Source: Candidatus Sumerlaeota bacterium
GTDB lineage: Bacteria; Sumerlaeota; Sumerlaeia; JADFCT01
Assembly (NCBI GenBank): GCA_026398575.1
Contig: JAPLSP010000173.1
Location: 1 to 27,721, forward strand
Length of the DNA stretch: 27,721 nt
Reading direction: 5' to 3'
Below are positions 23,801-27,721 of the stretch, piece by piece. The translations under genes and the position numbers were made by a program. The notes beneath the pieces were generated by a model. That model had not been told where the DNA came from, did not search any database, and saw nothing but the letters and a program-made list of their open reading frames with translations. How positions within the stretch are numbered: the stretch's first letter is position 1; each line of letters begins with the position of its first letter.

Positions 23801-24290
23801 CCATGAGACCGAACGATGGTCCCGCTTTTTTCTTCTCGGTGATCTGCCCGACGTAGGTCATCTTCGTCCAGCCGAATGTGCCATTCTTATTGAGTGGAAT
23901 ATATTTGCCGTCGAACATGAACTCGGTCGTTTGGTTCCACACGCCGGTACCGATGTCCAACCCGCGCAGATAAGCCGTGATGCGGTAGCGCCCTGGCTCG
24001 AGATCGAGCAGCTGCGCGACGCGAATCTTTGGCGCAGAGCCGCCGAAGAGCAGACACGATGTCTTGCCCGTATGCGCCGCCTGCCCAACGCGGAACTCGC
24101 ATTCGCCTTCGTATTTCCATCCTTCCCATTTGGCGAACACGAGGCCGAACTGGTCTCTGTCCTTGGGAATTTCGAAGGATGGATCGGCCAGGAGATTTCC
24201 ATCCTCGGCTTTTGCATTAGGCGCCACCGCTGAAAGAGAAAGCAACGCCAACGCAAGCGACAAAGCCAGTGATACGTTTGATGCGCGCAT
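20886..24290 (-). CDS. Large secreted glycoside-hydrolase-like protein with DUF4091-type barrel and zinc ribbon
   Basis: This 1134-residue exported protein has a Sec signal at 1-28. It is followed by a carbohydrate-binding-like beta-sandwich (about 31-178, starting NLLADPSFE) and a CxxC-x10-CxxC zinc ribbon (Cys210, 213, 224, 227). A second beta-sandwich (245-385) and a malectin-like domain opening with FDFGTNSSPV (from about 399) come next. The C-terminal catalytic-type TIM barrel (about 715-1080) carries YNIGDEP with Asp919 and Glu920, the likely acid residues of DUF4091-type proteins. It probably acts on a polysaccharide outside the cell. The ATG at 24290 has GGAGG five bases upstream; a start at 24311 would precede that site. 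The zinc ribbon in an exported enzyme is unusual. The exact glycosidic bond is unknown. Confidence 0.85.
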   Translation of the reverse strand: MRASNVSLALSLALALLSLSAVAPNAKAEDGNLLADPSFEIPKDRDQFGLVFAKWEGWKYEGECEFRVGQAAHTGKTSCLLFGGSAPKIRVAQLLDLEPGRYRITAYLRGLDIGTGVWNQTTEFMFDGKYIPLNKNGTFGWTKMTYVGQITEKKKAGPSFGLMAPGFFWIDDVSLVKVADDTPLTEAPMLDKEEAPIAAPGALGSDAVRCPECGYRNAPQWGKCYACGSVLEQKKAVVSGPAVKGITSFEEKNPFSGGVVVEEHATDGKKALRIDKSYVSMDGAQDWAGYDFLKADLYTASPDPISLYVEIRDTGTRDYWTRVNYQTIAPPGQSTLIIPTRQLYVGEKSRPGRMLDLAGVNRLVFNIGDIPSASLFVDNIRLERDESVSKALFDGMWAFDFGTNSSPVMEGFTQITPGTLYSKGRGYGLLNAKIWRAFDALQPDPLYQDFLCIESGGLAVDAPNGRYRVFVNCDSPSGFWGEYQVYRKRAILAQGKPVVTETMDFEAFKKKYFRFWNSEDLPEDNTFDKYQKPYFSEKSFEVEVTDGQLRLDFQGENWACCVSAVIIFPVAKAAEGERFLKYVQDKRRFHFDNYFKRVLHKPSGDPLAPSDEDKQRGYVVFQRDCMSDLYYNDTPLRDEIGKPLHGEAFAGEFAPITLCMIPLQDLGAVTVTVGDLANSGAGGATGTIPGAAMDIGFVSYRLSRVTMEGSVYTIAPRLIMPSNVVDSPRNLARRFWLTVKTPPDAKPDVYKGAISIKPEKGLVAQIPIEFRVRAGTLDPVDVPAGPWGYTIGIPWLSDPAAAVFNNEMSVKSLRKMREYGFTTFSGAPSITYKGFKNDKPELDYGASDATMQLAKDLGFLAVVSYGGGVHGFNAYYQDKAAMTAAGFKDYPGFIRAVYSEIQKHADEKGWRPVYYNIGDEPIGDDLIRSAENAEAYKTAFPQGPPFITAASSFQGKKQDDPHFRLSKALHVADWNGHDEDSVNLLHAAGGNWAFYNGGNRWTFGDYMYKAARQFGMKFRLSWHWNCVAGDPYYALDCREDDCAWCNSSPDGRLIPSVEFERLREGLGDYRRLATLERLAREKATSPAAKAAQELITSRMAAFKLGQRDHDVLFGKEDWKTYRGQIDEALEMLRR

Positions 24291-24339
24291 ATTCGCCTCC
24301 TTGAGGGGCAAAGGCTATTAGGCATTGTTTTGGCGGGCC

Positions 24340-24384
24340 AAGGACGGCAAGGACGGCAAGGACATCAAGGACCGCAAGGAATGT
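24340..24384. repeat. 9-bp tandem repeat, consensus AAGGACNNC
   Basis: Five nine-base units, the last degenerate, lie head to tail between the GH2-type gene and the DUF4091-type gene, about 50 bases upstream of the latter's start. The remainder of 24291-24430 shows no gene. It is another short dispersed-type repeat with a multiple-of-three period. Confidence 0.85.
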
Positions 24385-24430
24385 ATGGCCACTGCAAAGT
24401 TTTGCTCATCGTATTGGGGATGGTTTATTG

Positions 24431-27307
24431 TCATGGCTTTTTCTTATTGAAGGGGTCGGGCTGCGTGGTATCCGCGGGTTTCTTCTTTTCCAGCAGCTCC
24501 TCCGGCACAGAACGCACAGTCCGCTGATAGCGCGAGATGAGGCGACCTTGCGCGTCGGCGACGGAAAGTGTCACGTCGAACGACGGATGCTTTGCCGCCA
24601 CACCCGACAAATCAATCTGCTCGCTTGCGACGGCGTTCAGCGGCGGCACGTCGAGTTTCTTTTCGCCTTCAAGCAGCGATTTGCCTTCGCTGCTGACGGT
24701 CCAGCGCAGCGTCGCGCCGGGGAATGGCTCGCTCAGATCGTTGGCGATCCAGAGGCGCATCGCGTCGGGGCGCGCGCCGGTCAGTTGCGGCACAGCGACC
24801 ACCGGCTGGTTGAGTTGCGCCATCTGATAGTAGGCCTTTTTCGGACGGTGATCGTTGCTGACGATGGACTTTGGCCAGAAAGCCGGAACTACGTCAATGA
24901 AATGGAATTGGAAATAGCCCGCAATCGAGCGCGGAGATAACCTCATGCCGATGACCTTGTCTGAGAGCACGGCTTCCTGATAGTTCTGGCTGGCCTCGAT
25001 ATATTCGGCTAGGGCGATTGGTTTACGGCCAAAGCCCGTGATCTGCCGCACGTCTTGCTTCTGGACTTGCGATGCGGCCCAGAGCGTGTCGGCGTCCGGG
25101 GCGGGCGGCTTCATCTGCGGCGGATAGCGGTCGCGCATTGTTTCGTAGGCGTCGAGCCCCTCGGCGCCGAATTCGCCGAGCGTCACCATTCGCGACTGCG
25201 TGAATAGCTGGCAGTTTTTCCACGTTTGCGCCGACTGGCCGCCATACCAGCCGGAGTAGGGATGGCCGTCGTCAATCACGCGCTTCCAGAGTTCGTCCGG
25301 CAGAATGAGCGGCTTGCCGCCGCTGTGCGTGAAGCGCCCGCTGATCGGCTTGAAGACGCGCTGCGCGTCCTCGGCCAGCGCCGCGCGCAGGATCGGCTCG
25401 GTGTCGAAATGATGCTCGTTGCCGAACGTCAGCAGCACGACGCCGGGATTGTTGTAACACTGCCGCGCCAGCACCGTGCCGGTATGGATGTGCTGCTCAC
25501 GGCGGATTCCCATGTCAATGCTGCCGCGATAGCCGCCGCCCTGGTCCTGCTCGCTCATCATGCCGGCGCGGTCGAACATCTCGCGCACCTCGGGAAACTG
25601 CACGTGCTGGCAGTTGCGGACGATGTTGAAGTTGCCGGCTTTCAGCAGCAGCAGCGTGTGGAGCAGCTCCTCGCGCTCACCCCAATATGAATAGCAGTTC
25701 AGCCCTGCGACGTTTGTCCCGCGCAGATAAACCGGCTTGCCATTGAGCATCAGCATGCCATTGGGCAGTTCTCCGCTTTTCTGCGCGGCGGCAGAGGCAA
25801 CCGCTTCGTAAGCGAGTTTTGTCCATTCCTTGCCGTCGTTGGAAATGAGGAGGTCGAAATCCCAGCGACGTATGTCGGCGGCGAACCAGCCGATTGTCAC
25901 GCGGTCGAACTCAATGGCGTCGTTGAGTTTGAACTGAATCCACTCGTCGCGTCCCTGCTCCGCCCATTGCGTTTCGGGCTTGCCATCGAGCGCATATTCG
26001 GGGGGATAGCCTTTTCCGGACTTGCTGGCCGAGACGTTTTCTTTGCCGCGCAGAATCGAGGCACAATCTACTTCCGAAATCGCGTTCCACTCCGTGGCGT
26101 CGCTGCCGCGGCCGAAAATGCGAAGCCAGCGCGCTTTGACCGGCTTGAAGCTATAGACGGGCAGCAGCGTCGTTGTGGGCTTGTCGCGCTGAACAACCGA
26201 AAAACTGCGGCAGCCAAACAGCGCATCCTTGGCGTCGGAATCTTTCACCGTCACGCGGCAGCGGTAGAGATTCGGCGACTCCGGCGACCAGACTTTTGCA
26301 TCCGGCATGGGAATCGTCATTTTCTGCGCGCTCGCTCCCTTTGGCAGTTCGCATCGCAGCGTTTTTTCATAGGCCAGTCCCACGAAGTTTTCGGGCAGCA
26401 GTTCCACCTTTATCTCCGCCGCGCGCGCCGCATCGCTGTCGAGTTCCACCTTGAGATGCGCCTGGCCGTCCGAAAGGTCGTTGCGCGCGAATACCTCTGC
26501 CGCAAGCACCGACCCGCTCTGCTCCAGATACACATCGCGATGAATGCCGAAGCCCGTGCCGGCGTGATAGCCGATCGGCAGATTGCCGCGGATGGAGCGC
26601 GCGCGGTCGGGCGTGTAGCGCTGATCGGCGGCGCGGATGTCGGGGAAGACCGCCCAGTAAGTCATCGGCTCGCCGTAGGAGCGCCCGTCAATCACGCGCA
26701 CCGCCAGCGTGTTTTCGGATTTGATTTTCCCGGTCACGTCAAACCGGAAAGGCTCGTAATAGACTCGATGCGAGCCGAGCAATTCGCCGTTGAGCCAGAC
26801 CTGCGCCTCCCAATCCACGCCGTCGAAACACAGCCACAGCCGTTTGCCCGCCGGCGCCGGCTTCGCGCGTAAAGTTGTAAGATACCAGCAGATAGTATCG
26901 TCGGTCGTTGATTTCCAAGCCCAATGCGCAATCGCGGATGGATCAATCGCGCTATCCGATTCGCGCGTGCGATAGCGCCACTCCGGCACGGTGGTCTTTT
27001 CCCAGCGCGCGTCATCGAAGTCCGCGCCCTGCCACGCCGGCGCGGGCGGAACGCCTTCCGTTTTCGGCGTCGCCTTTGCTTCGAAGGTGAATTTCCATTC
27101 CGCCGGCAGCGCCGTCCGTTCGCGCGCCGGCAGCGATTTCGGCAGCGAGCGCATGAACGGCTCGCATTGCTTTCGCAATTCGCTGACGCGCTCGTCCAAT
27201 TCTTTCTGATTGACCGGCGCGACAAAACGCGGCGCCGTTTGTCCGCCGGCGCCTCGCGCCGCCATCAACAATAAAAGGAGCGCCAGTGACAAATGTTTCT
27301 TATTCAT
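24431..27307 (-). CDS. Secreted GH2-family glycoside hydrolase with inserted discoidin domain
   Basis: This 958-residue protein has a signal peptide at 1-22. A GH2 sugar-binding jelly roll follows (about 95-262: WYLTTLRA, VWLNGELLGSH, FGIHRDVYLE), then an Ig-like domain (about 265-372, ending LFGCRSFSVV). A discoidin/F5-8C-like domain (about 380-505) is followed by the TIM barrel, starting LNGKPVYLRGTN (521). Likely acid/base is Glu631 in TFGNEH; likely nucleophile is Glu712 in TLGEFGAEG. The discoidin halves appear in swapped order (see findings). The tail is Lys/Pro-rich. It would hydrolyse a beta-galactoside, beta-glucuronide or related unit outside the cytoplasm; specificity is unknown. 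AGGAAAGG precedes the ATG. It lies upstream of the DUF4091-type gene on the same strand, 140 bases apart, and may be co-regulated. Confidence 0.88.
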   Translation of the reverse strand: MNKKHLSLALLLLLMAARGAGGQTAPRFVAPVNQKELDERVSELRKQCEPFMRSLPKSLPARERTALPAEWKFTFEAKATPKTEGVPPAPAWQGADFDDARWEKTTVPEWRYRTRESDSAIDPSAIAHWAWKSTTDDTICWYLTTLRAKPAPAGKRLWLCFDGVDWEAQVWLNGELLGSHRVYYEPFRFDVTGKIKSENTLAVRVIDGRSYGEPMTYWAVFPDIRAADQRYTPDRARSIRGNLPIGYHAGTGFGIHRDVYLEQSGSVLAAEVFARNDLSDGQAHLKVELDSDAARAAEIKVELLPENFVGLAYEKTLRCELPKGASAQKMTIPMPDAKVWSPESPNLYRCRVTVKDSDAKDALFGCRSFSVVQRDKPTTTLLPVYSFKPVKARWLRIFGRGSDATEWNAISEVDCASILRGKENVSASKSGKGYPPEYALDGKPETQWAEQGRDEWIQFKLNDAIEFDRVTIGWFAADIRRWDFDLLISNDGKEWTKLAYEAVASAAAQKSGELPNGMLMLNGKPVYLRGTNVAGLNCYSYWGEREELLHTLLLLKAGNFNIVRNCQHVQFPEVREMFDRAGMMSEQDQGGGYRGSIDMGIRREQHIHTGTVLARQCYNNPGVVLLTFGNEHHFDTEPILRAALAEDAQRVFKPISGRFTHSGGKPLILPDELWKRVIDDGHPYSGWYGGQSAQTWKNCQLFTQSRMVTLGEFGAEGLDAYETMRDRYPPQMKPPAPDADTLWAASQVQKQDVRQITGFGRKPIALAEYIEASQNYQEAVLSDKVIGMRLSPRSIAGYFQFHFIDVVPAFWPKSIVSNDHRPKKAYYQMAQLNQPVVAVPQLTGARPDAMRLWIANDLSEPFPGATLRWTVSSEGKSLLEGEKKLDVPPLNAVASEQIDLSGVAAKHPSFDVTLSVADAQGRLISRYQRTVRSVPEELLEKKKPADTTQPDPFNKKKP

Positions 27308-27448
27308 GATGACCTTTCCTGCGTGATGTGAAATGCTTGCGCCACGATTGCCAAGAGAACATTAATGCAGATAGGAGCGGCGCAATCGGACAGGCTCACT
27401 GATCTGCATTCACATTTTATAGTCGGCTGCATAGTGTGTGTCAAGGCT

Positions 27449-27476
27449 CGCCCGACGCAGAGCGCCCGACGCTGAG
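27449..27476. repeat. 14-bp tandem duplication
   Basis: Two adjacent copies of CGCCCGACGCAGAG differ at one base. They sit in the 27308-27721 stretch, which has no supported complete gene. A small hairpin (TCGCT/AGCGA, 27482-27495) follows. Confidence 0.75.
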
Positions 27477-27514
27477 GCGTGTCGCTAGCCAGCGATTATA
27501 ACCTGATACCCTTG

Positions 27515-27544
27515 CATTGACAAAATAATGTGTGACAAAATGAT
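27515..27544. repeat. 15-bp tandem repeat, same family as 3369-3413
   Basis: Two 15-base units match the consensus GTGYGACAAAATAAT. The region around it, 27308-27691, otherwise contains the upstream region of the GH2-type gene and no convincing gene or terminator. Confidence 0.8.
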
Positions 27545-27691
27545 AGTTTAATTGAGGCCGTATTTGCTCTCGCGCCGGCGGCGCAAGTTGCCGCAGAATT
27601 AGCGTGCAAGCCTTCAGAGAAGGGCAGGCGACTGTCGGCTTAGTACTCTGATTTGGGATAACGCTCACGCATTTTTGCCTAAGGGACTAAA

Positions 27692-27721
27692 ATGATGCAA
27701 TCGGAAGCGGCGCCAGCATTT
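27692..27721 (+). CDS. Possible start of a coding region running off the window
   Basis: Two adjacent ATGs (27692, 27695) are preceded by AAGGGA at a five-base spacing, and the frame stays open (MMQSEAAPAF) to the last base. It is too short to identify; it could be chance. Confidence 0.3.
   Translation, partial: MMQSEAAPAF

Noticed and set aside
27441..27668. 75-codon minus-strand open frame at the right end
   Set aside because: It is made largely of the 14-bp and 15-bp repeats and has no supporting ribosome site.

Overview
The window looks like chromosomal DNA of an uncultured, GC-rich, Gram-negative-type polysaccharide degrader, most plausibly from the Planctomycetota/Lentisphaerota/Sumerlaeota part of the tree. 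This is inferred from gene style and is not proved. The signs are Tat-exported sulfatase and Gfo/Idh/MocA enzymes, very large secreted glycoside-hydrolase-like proteins, an orphan prepilin with the FTLIELL start, and several families of short dispersed tandem repeats. A glycyl radical enzyme implies at least part-time anaerobic life. No rRNA, tRNA or CRISPR array was seen.

Layout from left to right. (1) 169-3354 (+): a three-gene unit with a secreted or anchored protein of unknown function, an FtsX/MacB-type permease and its ATPase. (2) 3448-4632 (+): an orphan type IV/II prepilin-like protein, then a Phd/YefM-RelE-type toxin-antitoxin pair. (3) 11175-4682 (-): a tightly packed four-gene operon with an exported ADP-ribosylglycohydrolase-fold protein, a glycyl radical enzyme (CxE-type eliminase), its radical-SAM activase and an exported sulfatase. 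(4) 11377-14428 (+): two tandem, closely related Tat-exported Gfo/Idh/MocA proteins, ending in a clear intrinsic terminator. (5) 14580-16500 (+): an AAA ATPase and an RloB/TOPRIM-like protein, a probable AbiL-like phage-defence pair, followed by two secreted proteins of unknown function (16502-18083). (6) 19457-18180 (-): an MFS anion transporter. (7) 20743-19494 (-): a two-gene unit of unrecognised proteins with lower GC. (8) 27307-20886 (-): two very large secreted carbohydrate-active proteins, one a GH2-type enzyme with an inserted discoidin domain and one a DUF4091-type protein carrying a zinc ribbon.

A plausible joint role is uptake and breakdown of a sulfated glycan. The GH2 and DUF4091 proteins would cut the polymer, the sulfatase would remove sulfate, the Tat-exported oxidoreductase-fold enzymes would process sugars, the MFS carrier would import an acidic product, and the glycyl radical enzyme would eliminate a group from the resulting small molecule. 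The substrate cannot be read from the sequence.

The best candidates for something undescribed are the glycyl radical operon, the two-gene unknown unit at 19494-20743, the apparently circularly permuted discoidin domain inside the GH2 enzyme, and the in-frame short repeat families.
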